From the NCBI GenBank assembly GCA_024400305.1, contig JAKSMX010000003.1, forward strand, positions 95,999 through 159,998: 64,000 nucleotides of DNA. The letters are read 5' to 3'. The notes below the pieces were generated by a model that searched no databases, had not been told where the DNA came from, and saw nothing but the letters and a program-made list of their open reading frames with translations. How positions within the stretch are numbered: position 1 is the stretch's first letter; every line of letters begins with the position of its first letter. This document shows, one piece after another, positions 25,518 through 33,428 of this stretch. Position numbers and translations under genes: made by a program. Source of the stretch: Bacteroidales bacterium. Its GTDB lineage: Bacteria; Bacteroidota; Bacteroidia; Bacteroidales; F082.

Positions 25518-26666
25518 TTATATATTTTCATTAAATGGGAATTGCGTTTTGAAGTCAGAATATATTTTCTTAAAATAGGTCTTGTTCTCTTCATTCATTT
25601 CTGTTGGTTCAAAAAGAGAATAATTCCCATGACTTAAAATATTTATCATTCTTGAAAACAACTGTTCATCCGGATCATCGTCAAATTTCTTGATGCAATC
25701 TCCAAACTTATCGAATCCATGAAATGCTGCAGTTTTTTCCAATAAGTTTCTTAACATATTAAAATGATAAGTATATAACTTCCCTTCTGGACTTACAGCT
25801 TTATTCAATTCTTTTATCAAAGCCACATGATGAAAAAAAGGTGTATCTTTTAAATCTTTGAGTTTCCACACATATTTAATTTGTTTTGTAACATCCTCTT
25901 GTTCAAGTTTTTCTTTAAACAGATAGAATTTTGAAGCATTGTTCAATTCATTATAAATCACATTATAAAACAGTCCATGATGTGTAGAAATGATTGTGTG
26001 AAGATCATTCGTTTTAGTTTTTATCAATGATGCCAAATGATTGGCTACAAGGACTGCGTTATCGTCATCTAATGAAGAAATTGGGTCGTCAATATATATG
26101 TATTTTACCCATTGATATGCTTCCGCCTTATCAATAGCCATTTGTGCAACAGCCAAGAAAAAACACCATTTGAAGATGTTTTCCTCACCACGAGAAATTT
26201 TTATGTCCTTTTTCCATTCCGTAGTCTTTACATCTTCGTCATAATACATTCGTTTGAATGTAATATAATTCACAATAATATCATTACCAACAGAATCCTT
26301 TTTTTCAACATCCAACATGATGGAAAAGTCGAAATCCGAGTACCTACTTAAAACTTTACGAATGCGTGTTTCCATTTCATTCGCATCTAAACCATCGAAG
26401 AAATGTGATTCTCTACGGAACATCAGCACCCTTTCCTCATCATTGTCTAAATCATTATCCCAATAAAATAAATCTTCGGTATAGGCATTGTAATACAATG
26501 TGTCGCCAACACCATTCTTTTTCCCAATGTTTTTGAATGCAACAGAAAGGCTTGTCTTTCCCACCCCATTGTGAGCGAAAATAACAGTATTTTTCTTTTC
26601 ACTACCTCTCAAGTCTTGAGCAAGTTCAATTAAAGTTGAATATGAATCTTTCATTTGATTTGACAT
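25518..26666 (-). CDS. PrrC-like ATPase with candidate anticodon-nuclease triad
   Basis: A 382-residue ABC-type (AAA_13-like) ATPase inside a type I R-M operon. Seen: Walker A AHNGVGKTSL at 31-40; ABC-like signature ISRGEEN at 157-163; Walker B YIYIDDPISSLDDDN at 189-203; H-loop ISTHH at 226-230; and a C-terminal helical domain with R306-x3-E310 and H346 (ILSHGNYS). The E. coli anticodon nuclease PrrC (about 396 residues) has its catalytic triad at R320-x3-E324 and H356 and is encoded beside a type I R-M system that keeps it silent. Architecture, spacing and location all match, so I infer a suicide tRNA nuclease that is released when a phage disables restriction. An ATPase without nuclease activity is the alternative. 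Confidence 0.65.
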   Translation of the reverse strand: MSNQMKDSYSTLIELAQDLRGSEKKNTVIFAHNGVGKTSLSVAFKNIGKKNGVGDTLYYNAYTEDLFYWDNDLDNDEERVLMFRRESHFFDGLDANEMETRIRKVLSRYSDFDFSIMLDVEKKDSVGNDIIVNYITFKRMYYDEDVKTTEWKKDIKISRGEENIFKWCFFLAVAQMAIDKAEAYQWVKYIYIDDPISSLDDDNAVLVANHLASLIKTKTNDLHTIISTHHGLFYNVIYNELNNASKFYLFKEKLEQEDVTKQIKYVWKLKDLKDTPFFHHVALIKELNKAVSPEGKLYTYHFNMLRNLLEKTAAFHGFDKFGDCIKKFDDDPDEQLFSRMINILSHGNYSLFEPTEMNEENKTYFKKIYSDFKTQFPFNENI

Positions 26667-26672
26667 AAAGAA

Positions 26673-27956
26673 TTATTTTGACATTACAAACATCTGTTGC
26701 ATCAATCCGTTTTTATATGTTTTCAATTTCTGTATTTTATCGTCCTGCGCCTGTATCATTTCATCAATGGATGATAGAAATGAGGCGATTTTTTGCTGTT
26801 CGATATAAGAAGGATGTGGAATTTTGATTTCTGAAAATTGTTTGTAACTAACCATTTTCCCGTCTCTAATACCTTCTAAATTTCGATTCAAATCTTGTAT
26901 ATATTGATGTGATTTAAAATAATGACGGTAATATTCATCACAAACATTATCATTTGTTTTTCTCAACACAATATATGCAGGACTGCATAGACCTTTATAA
27001 TGTGAATATTCTATTCCACCTTGAAATGATCTCAAACTAATTATAAAATCGCCAATTTCAACGATTTTGTAATTTTCAATGCTTTTATCACTAACAATCA
27101 CATTGTAATCAATCATTTCTCTTGGAACGGCACCTTGTTCTTGCGTAATGGCCAAAACAGGTAAATCGGAACTATGCTGTTTATTTACTATCGGTTTAAA
27201 TAATTTATCACCATTGGCAAAATTCCATTCTCCGTCATTCTTAAATTCCGGAAATCTCAGTTTAGGTGTTTTTTCGCCGTTGGCGGGGAAAAGCTGTTGC
27301 ATAAGGCCTTTTTTGTGGGCTTTCAGTGCTTCTAATTTTTTCGTGTGGGCGGAAATCTGCTCGTCTAACGAGGTGAGAAACGCGGCTATCTTCTGCTGCT
27401 CGGGAAGAGAGGGAGGATAAACAACGATCGTTTCTTGTAATGAAGATCTTGAAATTGATGTCACTTTTGCCCCTTGCATTAGAGGCAAAAGTTTAGTGTG
27501 ATACGCGTTCGAATTCAAATAATATCCCAAGTAATATGGAGCAAATTCATTTTTGGGACGACACGGAATAGTATGTAATCCAGAAATCACGATTTGTTTA
27601 CCAATGTTTCTAATTTCAGTGCATTTCCCTGCCGTTTCGTCCTCGGCTGTGTCTGCAAAAATAACATCGCCATCTTTCAAATATGAAGATTTATATTTAT
27701 ACAATATTTCATCATCCTTAATGTGCGGAAGATTGTCGGTGTTTAAATCAAGTCTTTCTCCAAATTTTATCAATACATCTCCATAATGAATATTCAAAGC
27801 GATGCCATCTTGCTCACTTAATTCGGCTCTTGAAAGAGTGTTGTTTGATAACATTGTGAAAATGTCCTTGAACTTCACGACTTTCCATCCCCCGTCATTT
27901 TCAAATTCGGGGAAGCGGAGTTTGGGGAGTATTTTGGCTGTGTCAGTCATTGGCAT
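26673..27956 (-). CDS. hsdS: Type I restriction-modification specificity subunit HsdS
   Basis: DNA-recognition subunit that directs both methylation and restriction. Seen: 427 residues in two tandem halves, each beginning with a near-identical line (KLRFPEFENDGGW near 12, KLRFPEFKNDGEW near 232), then a variable target-recognition domain, then a conserved helix (EQQKIAAFLTSLDEQI near 185, EQQKIASFLSSIDEMI near 383). This gives a two-part target sequence. The start overlaps the DUF5131 stop (TAATG); MTDTAK at the third codon could be the true start. It lies 6 bases before the PrrC-like gene. Confidence 0.95.
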   Translation of the reverse strand: MPMTDTAKILPKLRFPEFENDGGWKVVKFKDIFTMLSNNTLSRAELSEQDGIALNIHYGDVLIKFGERLDLNTDNLPHIKDDEILYKYKSSYLKDGDVIFADTAEDETAGKCTEIRNIGKQIVISGLHTIPCRPKNEFAPYYLGYYLNSNAYHTKLLPLMQGAKVTSISRSSLQETIVVYPPSLPEQQKIAAFLTSLDEQISAHTKKLEALKAHKKGLMQQLFPANGEKTPKLRFPEFKNDGEWNFANGDKLFKPIVNKQHSSDLPVLAITQEQGAVPREMIDYNVIVSDKSIENYKIVEIGDFIISLRSFQGGIEYSHYKGLCSPAYIVLRKTNDNVCDEYYRHYFKSHQYIQDLNRNLEGIRDGKMVSYKQFSEIKIPHPSYIEQQKIASFLSSIDEMIQAQDDKIQKLKTYKNGLMQQMFVMSK

Positions 27957-28684
27957 TATTTTTTAGGCATTGTTTGATACACTTGTCCGTCAATCAGTTT
28001 TCCGTTGGCATGCTTGTTGCGTTTTACGCCATCGCTGCCCCAAGTGCCCCATTGTTTGAAAAAGAAAGCAGAGCCTTGTTGCTCGGTTTGCTCTTTAATG
28101 GACATTACCCATTCGGGTTTCATCGGGCGTGCGCTAGGTCCGCTTTCTCCTCCTACAATTACCCAATCAATATTGTCAAGATTCAGATCCCCCAAATCTT
28201 CTAACAATGGTTCGCAAGACAAGAAACGGATGGGTGCATTTAGGGTGCGCAAACAATCAATTCTTTTTTTGGAAGATTGCGCTTCAACAGTAACGCCCAG
28301 CCATGCATTTTGAGGGATTTCGCGAGAGTGGAAATATTCGGCCATCCGTTCTGCCCGTTTGGTAAGAAGCTGATAACGATGCTGTGGCGTGCGTTTGATG
28401 GTATCCACCACCTTATCAATAAACTCAAAGGGGACATCTTTGTGAAACAAATCACTCATCGAACACACAAAAATAGTATGAGGTTTGTTCCATTGCGAAG
28501 GTTCGTTCAAGTTGTCTTCGTGCAATGTAAGTCGAAAGCCATTCTCGTATTTTTTCAGTCCCATAGCCTTCAGTCTCCGTGACATCACTTCAGCGTAACA
28601 GTGTGCGCAGCCCTGTGAAATCTTTTCACAGCCGGTCACGGGGTTCCAAGTCTTATCAGTCCATTCTATTTTACTGTCTGCCAT
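27956..28684 (-). CDS. DUF5131 (phage Gp37/Gp68) three-cysteine protein
   Basis: A 242-residue protein of the DUF5131 (Gp37/Gp68) family. Seen: the defining N-terminus IEWTDKTWNPVTGCEKIS with Cys19, Cys26 and Cys29 (C-x6-C-x2-C, followed by HCYAE), which resembles a radical-SAM-type iron-sulfur site; IFVCSMSDLFH near 75; QLLTKRAERM; WLGVTVE; FLSCEPLLED near 150; and DWVIVGGESGPSARPM near 170. The family almost always sits beside TcmP, as here (1-base gap). Its reaction is not established; phages and mobile elements carry it. It is read between TcmP and hsdS within the R-M operon. Confidence 0.85.
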   Translation of the reverse strand: MADSKIEWTDKTWNPVTGCEKISQGCAHCYAEVMSRRLKAMGLKKYENGFRLTLHEDNLNEPSQWNKPHTIFVCSMSDLFHKDVPFEFIDKVVDTIKRTPQHRYQLLTKRAERMAEYFHSREIPQNAWLGVTVEAQSSKKRIDCLRTLNAPIRFLSCEPLLEDLGDLNLDNIDWVIVGGESGPSARPMKPEWVMSIKEQTEQQGSAFFFKQWGTWGSDGVKRNKHANGKLIDGQVYQTMPKK

Positions 28685-28685
28685 A

Positions 28686-29831
28686 TTATTTGAAGTTTAA
28701 TATGCATTCTTTGATCAAAAGTACAGAAACATTGTGATTTTTGTTGTCTGTAAATTCTGAATTTATTTTCTCTTCGCCGACTAATTGTCTTAATGCTTTT
28801 GTATAATGAGCTCTGCTATACAAACATTGTTGTTGATGTTCCTCAAACAGATTATAGGCGGAAATTTTCCTTCCTTTATATTTTATAAGCAAATTGTCTT
28901 TTAATTGGTCAATGTTGGCATCATTTGTATCAAATAACTCATTTACAGGGTTAGTTATTTTCTTTACATCAAAAGTGTATGTGTTAACTCCATCAAAAAT
29001 TGTTCCCACATTTGCAAAATCGTTGTATATCTGTTTTATTAAATCAAATCCTCTTTGATTCTTTGTTAAATGTAGAATGAAATGGCTTGTGGTATCAATA
29101 TCTTCTTCTTGAAATTTAAAAGCCGTATAGTAAATTTTGCCTCCCAATTGTTTTTGATACTCATTACGCAAATTATCAATGATATATTGTAGCCGCTCCC
29201 TGACTGTTCTTTTGCCTCTGATTTCAATTTTTGCATTGTCATAAGACAAAGGAAATAATGCACGCATTGGTTGTTCAAATTTGTCGTTTTCCAAAGCAGG
29301 ATTTATACGTTTTGAATTGATAAAAATAAACAATTCATTTCCCCAGTAACTAAGAAATTTTGATAATACATCGGTCTCAATTCCTTTGTATCCAAAAGGA
29401 TCAATGAACAAAACAGTCGGACACTCATTTTTCCCATTTTTCATGGTGTTCCTTAAAAGAAATTTGTTGATTTCTTCAGATTCACCAACTGTACTTTTGC
29501 CAAAATGAGGTTTGATATTAAAAGTTCCGTCAGGATATATCTTTAGAAAGTTTTCTTTTAGGTTTTGTGAATATGTGTTGTCATTAAATACCATCCAAAC
29601 TTTTTGCCTTAACATTTCCTCTTCATTACAATGCTTTGCAATTAATAATGGAGTCGAATAATTGCCGTCATTATATATGCCTGGACCAGAAAACAAATCG
29701 AAATAACCAATGCGTTCCGGCATATGTTTTTTTACGATGATTTTGCAATACTTTGGAAAATATTCCGAAACAATGCTTGCTTTTACTTTGGATGATAGCG
29801 TTTGTTTTTCGAAAAAATCTGTTGTTGACAT
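28686..29831 (-). CDS. tcmP: Three-Cys-motif partner protein TcmP
   Basis: A 381-residue protein of the TcmP family, named for its pairing with the three-cysteine DUF5131 protein next door. Seen: YFDLFSGPGIY at residues 43-53, a SAM-binding-like glycine loop; STPLLIAKHC; and LFIDPFGYKG at 141-150, where D-P-F-G sits at the place of the catalytic motif of amino-methyltransferases. It therefore looks like a Rossmann methyltransferase relative, but activity is unproven. A C-terminal winged-helix-like segment follows near 300-360. Codon use looks more AT-rich than in the flanking hsd genes, suggesting separate acquisition of the TcmP-DUF5131 pair. Confidence 0.8.
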   Translation of the reverse strand: MSTTDFFEKQTLSSKVKASIVSEYFPKYCKIIVKKHMPERIGYFDLFSGPGIYNDGNYSTPLLIAKHCNEEEMLRQKVWMVFNDNTYSQNLKENFLKIYPDGTFNIKPHFGKSTVGESEEINKFLLRNTMKNGKNECPTVLFIDPFGYKGIETDVLSKFLSYWGNELFIFINSKRINPALENDKFEQPMRALFPLSYDNAKIEIRGKRTVRERLQYIIDNLRNEYQKQLGGKIYYTAFKFQEEDIDTTSHFILHLTKNQRGFDLIKQIYNDFANVGTIFDGVNTYTFDVKKITNPVNELFDTNDANIDQLKDNLLIKYKGRKISAYNLFEEHQQQCLYSRAHYTKALRQLVGEEKINSEFTDNKNHNVSVLLIKECILNFK

Positions 29832-29891
29832 ATTATTTTGTTATTTGATTGCTATTGGATATAGTTTTTTCTGCTCATAATATGCTTAAAT

Positions 29892-30314
29892 TCATCTTCT
29901 GTCGGCGGCTTCCTTTAAATAGGGATTTCGGGCTTCCTCATTTTCCACACGAATTAATTGCCGATAATGCGACCAACTCAATTCGCCACACAGTGTGTGA
30001 CGAATTGGGAACGTTAGATAAAACTGCCTGAAATACTTCAAGTTAGTTTCTCCAAAACCTTTCCCAAAATCCACAGTAAGCACTTCTGCAAGATTCTTTA
30101 TCAAATACTTGCCGTATTCGGCGCGGTCGTTGCCGTTCTGTTCTTCCTCCACAATGCGCCGTCCTATTTCCCAATAAGTTGCAACCATCACGGTGTTCAC
30201 CGTATGCACAACCTGTTTTCTGGCTTCGTTAATCAAAGTCCGAATGTCGTTGATAAATCCATTGTTTTCCATACTATTTGTCATAGTTCCTTCGATTTCA
30301 TTTTTATTCCTCAT
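29892..30314 (-). CDS. Truncated DUF1016 (YhcG-like) N-terminal domain protein
   Basis: A 140-residue protein holding only the N-terminal helical domain of DUF1016/YhcG proteins: DIRTLINEARKQVVHTVN, YWEIGRRIVEEEQNG, RAEYGKYLIKNLAEVL, NLKYFRQFYLTFP and LSWSHYRQLIRVEN. Full-length relatives (about 350 residues) continue with a PD-(D/E)xK nuclease domain, which is absent: the frame stops after LKEAADRR, and the 60 bases before tcmP contain no continuation. It overlaps the hsdR stop by 11 bases. It may be a regulatory leftover or a free-standing partner; such domains are frequent in type I R-M loci. Confidence 0.8.
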   Translation of the reverse strand: MRNKNEIEGTMTNSMENNGFINDIRTLINEARKQVVHTVNTVMVATYWEIGRRIVEEEQNGNDRAEYGKYLIKNLAEVLTVDFGKGFGETNLKYFRQFYLTFPIRHTLCGELSWSHYRQLIRVENEEARNPYLKEAADRR

Positions 30315-33294
30315 ACGCCTTCAGTCCCGAAATTTCCTGCCCGGAAACCAAGCGTTTCAGCAGCGGCACAAGGTCGTTCATCAGTTCTGTTTCCTTATGG
30401 GTGCGGTCGCGCCAGCCCAGATTCAAAGGCTCCAGCAAACCGTTCAGTCTCTCGCCATCGAATATCTTGCGTTCCACAATGTCGTTTACGAAAGTCTGCA
30501 CCGAAGCCACGCTTAGGCCATGCCTGTCAGCGATGGCCATCAACTCCTTGGCATATTTCTCCGTCTTGAAGACTTCGTAACCGTCCTTGATTTCCTGCTC
30601 CGTACGTCCGTTCACGCCGTCAAGACTGTCAATATAGGCGATAATGTCATCTCGGTCGTCAAGCAAGTTGGCACTCGAACGAATCAAATTGGCCAGTTCC
30701 TCCTTGGTCATCTTCCACTTGACCGGATGCCCCATATAATTGGATATCAGACCCATTATATAGTCATAATCGATGACCGAAGATGCGAACAAGACAAATT
30801 CAAAATCGAGATCTTCGACATCATCCGAAACAGTTGAAGAAGACTTCTCCCGTTTAGTCTTCAAATCACGGGCTATATCAAGGTAAACCCCACGGAATGC
30901 CTGCAAGTCATCATCAGTGAAACCGTATGATGCCTGATCTTCACATGCCACGTCAGTTTTCACCGCATCATCATTTTGAGAGAGGTCAACATATTGGTCA
31001 AGCTGTGTCTTGAGCCGCTGAACTTTCTTGAAACAAACAATAAAGCCGGCTTTGGCGTCATCGCCTTTCAGATTGAAGACCTCCTCCGCCTTGAAATCCA
31101 AGTCATGGAGCCTCATGAAACTGCGCAATTCATTGACAGCCTCATTATATCTCTTTTTTATGACCGGCGCCGGTTCAACGAGCCAAATCTGACGTGCCTT
31201 TTCCTCCTGCTCGCCGGAGAACAATGCAATTGCCTCATCAACAGCCTCCTGCTGGCCTCGGAAGTCCAAAATATTACCGTAAGGCTTGGTGTCGTTCAAG
31301 ATGCGGTTGGTACGCGAGAACGCCTGCACCAAACTATGAAATTTCAGATTTTTGTCAACATACAGCGTATTCAGATATTTGGAATCGAAGCCGGTAAGCA
31401 GCATATCGACTACAATTGTTATGTCAATCTTGTTCTTATGGGCGTAATCCTTGTTGCTGTACTGCTGATTTTTGATGCGTTGCTGAACATCCTGATAATA
31501 AGCATCAAACTCATTCACACTGTGATTCGTGCCGAACTGCTTGTTGTAATTTTCAATAATATGTATCAACGCCGACTTCTTTACATCAGGCTCAGATTCA
31601 TTGTCCAACTGTTCCTGCGGCAAATCCTCCTGAATCTGCATAATGTCGCGGTTTCCCTCCGCAGGCGGCGTGAAAACGCAAGCAACATTCAACGGTTCAT
31701 AATGCTCATCTGCATGGATTTCCCGTGCCTGTACCTCTTCAAACAAATTATAATATTCAACTGCATCATTGATTGAGCCGGTTGCAAACAAAGCGTTGAA
31801 TCGGCATCCGTTTGTCGCCGCACGATGTTTGTCCAAAACGGCTTTCACTATTGCAGACTTCTTCACCGTTTCACCAACCATATCAGATTTTTCGGGCTTG
31901 AAATAATCGACATGGAAACGCAAGACATTCCTGTCTTCAATCGCATTGGTTATGGTATATGCGTGTAATTCTTTTTGGAAAACATCTTTCGTTGTCCTGT
32001 ATTGAGCCTGTTCGCCGGTCACTTGAGTATAAGTGGCATTCTTCTCAAATATCGGTGTTCCTGTAAAGCCAAACAATTGCGCATTTGGGAAAAACTCTTT
32101 AATAGCTTTATGGTAATCACCGAATTGCGAGCGATGGCATTCATCGAAAATGAAAACTATTCTTTTATCTTTTAAAATCTTCAGTCTTTCCTGATAATTG
32201 CGACGGTTCTGAGGGTCGAGGGCGATGCCAAGTTTCTGAATTGTTGTGACAATAATCTTATCGGAATAATCTTCCGATAACATACGGCGCACAAGGGCAT
32301 CAGTGTTGGTGTTTTCCTCAACGCAGCCATCCTGGAACTTGTTGAACTCATCGCGGGTCTGCTTGTCCAAGTCTTTGCGGTCAACGACAAACAAGCATTT
32401 TTCTATATCAGGATTATCTTTCAACAAAGTGGAAGCCTTGAACGACGTCAAAGTCTTTCCACTTCCTGTAGTATGCCAGATATAACCGTTGCCGCGGTTC
32501 TCATTGATACAGTTCACAATAGACTTGACCGCATATATCTGATACGGACGCATCATAAGCACCCTTCTTTCAGATGCCACCAAAACCATGTAGCGACTGA
32601 TCATTTCGCCCAAACGGCATTTTTGCAGAAAAGCATCCGAAAAAGTTTCAAGTCCCGTTATCTTGTTGTTTTTCTCATCAGCCCATTGATAAACCGGAAG
32701 GTATTTCTCCTCAACATTGAAGTTGAAATGCTCTTTGTTATTGTTGGCAAAATAATATGTGTTATGTTGATTGCTGACAATGAACATCTGAACAAAACAA
32801 AGCAAAGAATTGGCATAACCATTACCGGCATCGTTCTTATAATCAACAATTTGCTGCATGGCACGACGCGGACTGACATCCAAAGACTTCAGCTCTATCT
32901 GGACGACAGGCAGACCGTTTATAAGCAGAATGACATCGTAACGCTGAAAACTGTTCCGTGTATTCATGCGCAACTGATGTATGACTTCATAATCATTCTT
33001 GCACCAATCCTTAATGTTCACCAAAGAATATTGAAGCGGCGTGCCATCTTCACGCATAAAAGTATTACGCTCGCGCAGCTTCTTTGATGCATAAAAAACA
33101 TCCGGGTCTGTTATCTCTTCTAACAAACGAACAAATTCATTATCAGTCAGATGCACCCTGTTCAAGGCCTGAAACTTCTCCCTGAAATTCTGTTCCATCG
33201 TAATCCTGTCGTGAATATCGTCACGATAGACATATTTTAAATTCTCACTGAGATAGCGGATGAAATTATTCTCTATTTGCTTTTCGAGTGCCAT
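30304..33294 (-). CDS. hsdR: Type I restriction endonuclease/translocase HsdR
   Basis: Motor-nuclease subunit that cuts unmethylated DNA after ATP-driven translocation. Seen: about 996 residues; N-terminal nuclease with DVILLINGLPVVQIELK near 120-140 (D...E-x-K); helicase motif I HTTGSGKTLTSF near 275; motif II IFDECHRSQFG (DECH) near 382; motif III GFTGTPI; motif VI QAFSRTNRI near 660; and a C-terminal helical domain. The ATG at 33294 is chosen because the TTG at 33336 lies in the -7 box at 33333-33341. It is the first gene of a seven-gene operon running to 23932. Confidence 0.95.
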   Translation of the reverse strand: MALEKQIENNFIRYLSENLKYVYRDDIHDRITMEQNFREKFQALNRVHLTDNEFVRLLEEITDPDVFYASKKLRERNTFMREDGTPLQYSLVNIKDWCKNDYEVIHQLRMNTRNSFQRYDVILLINGLPVVQIELKSLDVSPRRAMQQIVDYKNDAGNGYANSLLCFVQMFIVSNQHNTYYFANNNKEHFNFNVEEKYLPVYQWADEKNNKITGLETFSDAFLQKCRLGEMISRYMVLVASERRVLMMRPYQIYAVKSIVNCINENRGNGYIWHTTGSGKTLTSFKASTLLKDNPDIEKCLFVVDRKDLDKQTRDEFNKFQDGCVEENTNTDALVRRMLSEDYSDKIIVTTIQKLGIALDPQNRRNYQERLKILKDKRIVFIFDECHRSQFGDYHKAIKEFFPNAQLFGFTGTPIFEKNATYTQVTGEQAQYRTTKDVFQKELHAYTITNAIEDRNVLRFHVDYFKPEKSDMVGETVKKSAIVKAVLDKHRAATNGCRFNALFATGSINDAVEYYNLFEEVQAREIHADEHYEPLNVACVFTPPAEGNRDIMQIQEDLPQEQLDNESEPDVKKSALIHIIENYNKQFGTNHSVNEFDAYYQDVQQRIKNQQYSNKDYAHKNKIDITIVVDMLLTGFDSKYLNTLYVDKNLKFHSLVQAFSRTNRILNDTKPYGNILDFRGQQEAVDEAIALFSGEQEEKARQIWLVEPAPVIKKRYNEAVNELRSFMRLHDLDFKAEEVFNLKGDDAKAGFIVCFKKVQRLKTQLDQYVDLSQNDDAVKTDVACEDQASYGFTDDDLQAFRGVYLDIARDLKTKREKSSSTVSDDVEDLDFEFVLFASSVIDYDYIMGLISNYMGHPVKWKMTKEELANLIRSSANLLDDRDDIIAYIDSLDGVNGRTEQEIKDGYEVFKTEKYAKELMAIADRHGLSVASVQTFVNDIVERKIFDGERLNGLLEPLNLGWRDRTHKETELMNDLVPLLKRLVSGQEISGLKAYEE

Positions 33295-33332
33295 TTTCCA
33301 ACTTTTCCAAATATTAAACAAAAAATATTTTT

Positions 33333-33341
33333 GCAAACTTA
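33333..33341 (-). promoter_or_regulatory. Promoter -7 box of the type I R-M operon
   Basis: TAAGTTTGC on the minus strand, 38 bases before the hsdR ATG. All seven genes downstream overlap or are closely spaced (the largest gap is 60 bases), so this is the only clear promoter for the operon. Confidence 0.65.
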
Positions 33342-33415
33342 AACAACTGACAAAAGTACAATTTTTTTCTTTTTTTTCGATGAATTTTTAGAAAAAATAA
33401 TTGCTGAAATTTTCG

Positions 33416-33424
33416 TATTTTTGC
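33416..33424 (+). promoter_or_regulatory. rlmD promoter -7 box
   Basis: TATTTTTGC ends 4 bases before the ATG of rlmD. With the usual distance from box to transcription start, the message would begin at or within a few bases of the start codon. Confidence 0.6.
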
Positions 33425-33428
33425 GCCC

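Noticed and set aside
26673-27956. Long internal repeat in hsdS as a sign of recent duplication or a recombination hotspot
   Set aside because: Two matching halves are the standard architecture of HsdS. No second hsdS fragment or inverted-repeat invertase was seen nearby, so phase variation by inversion is not supported here.
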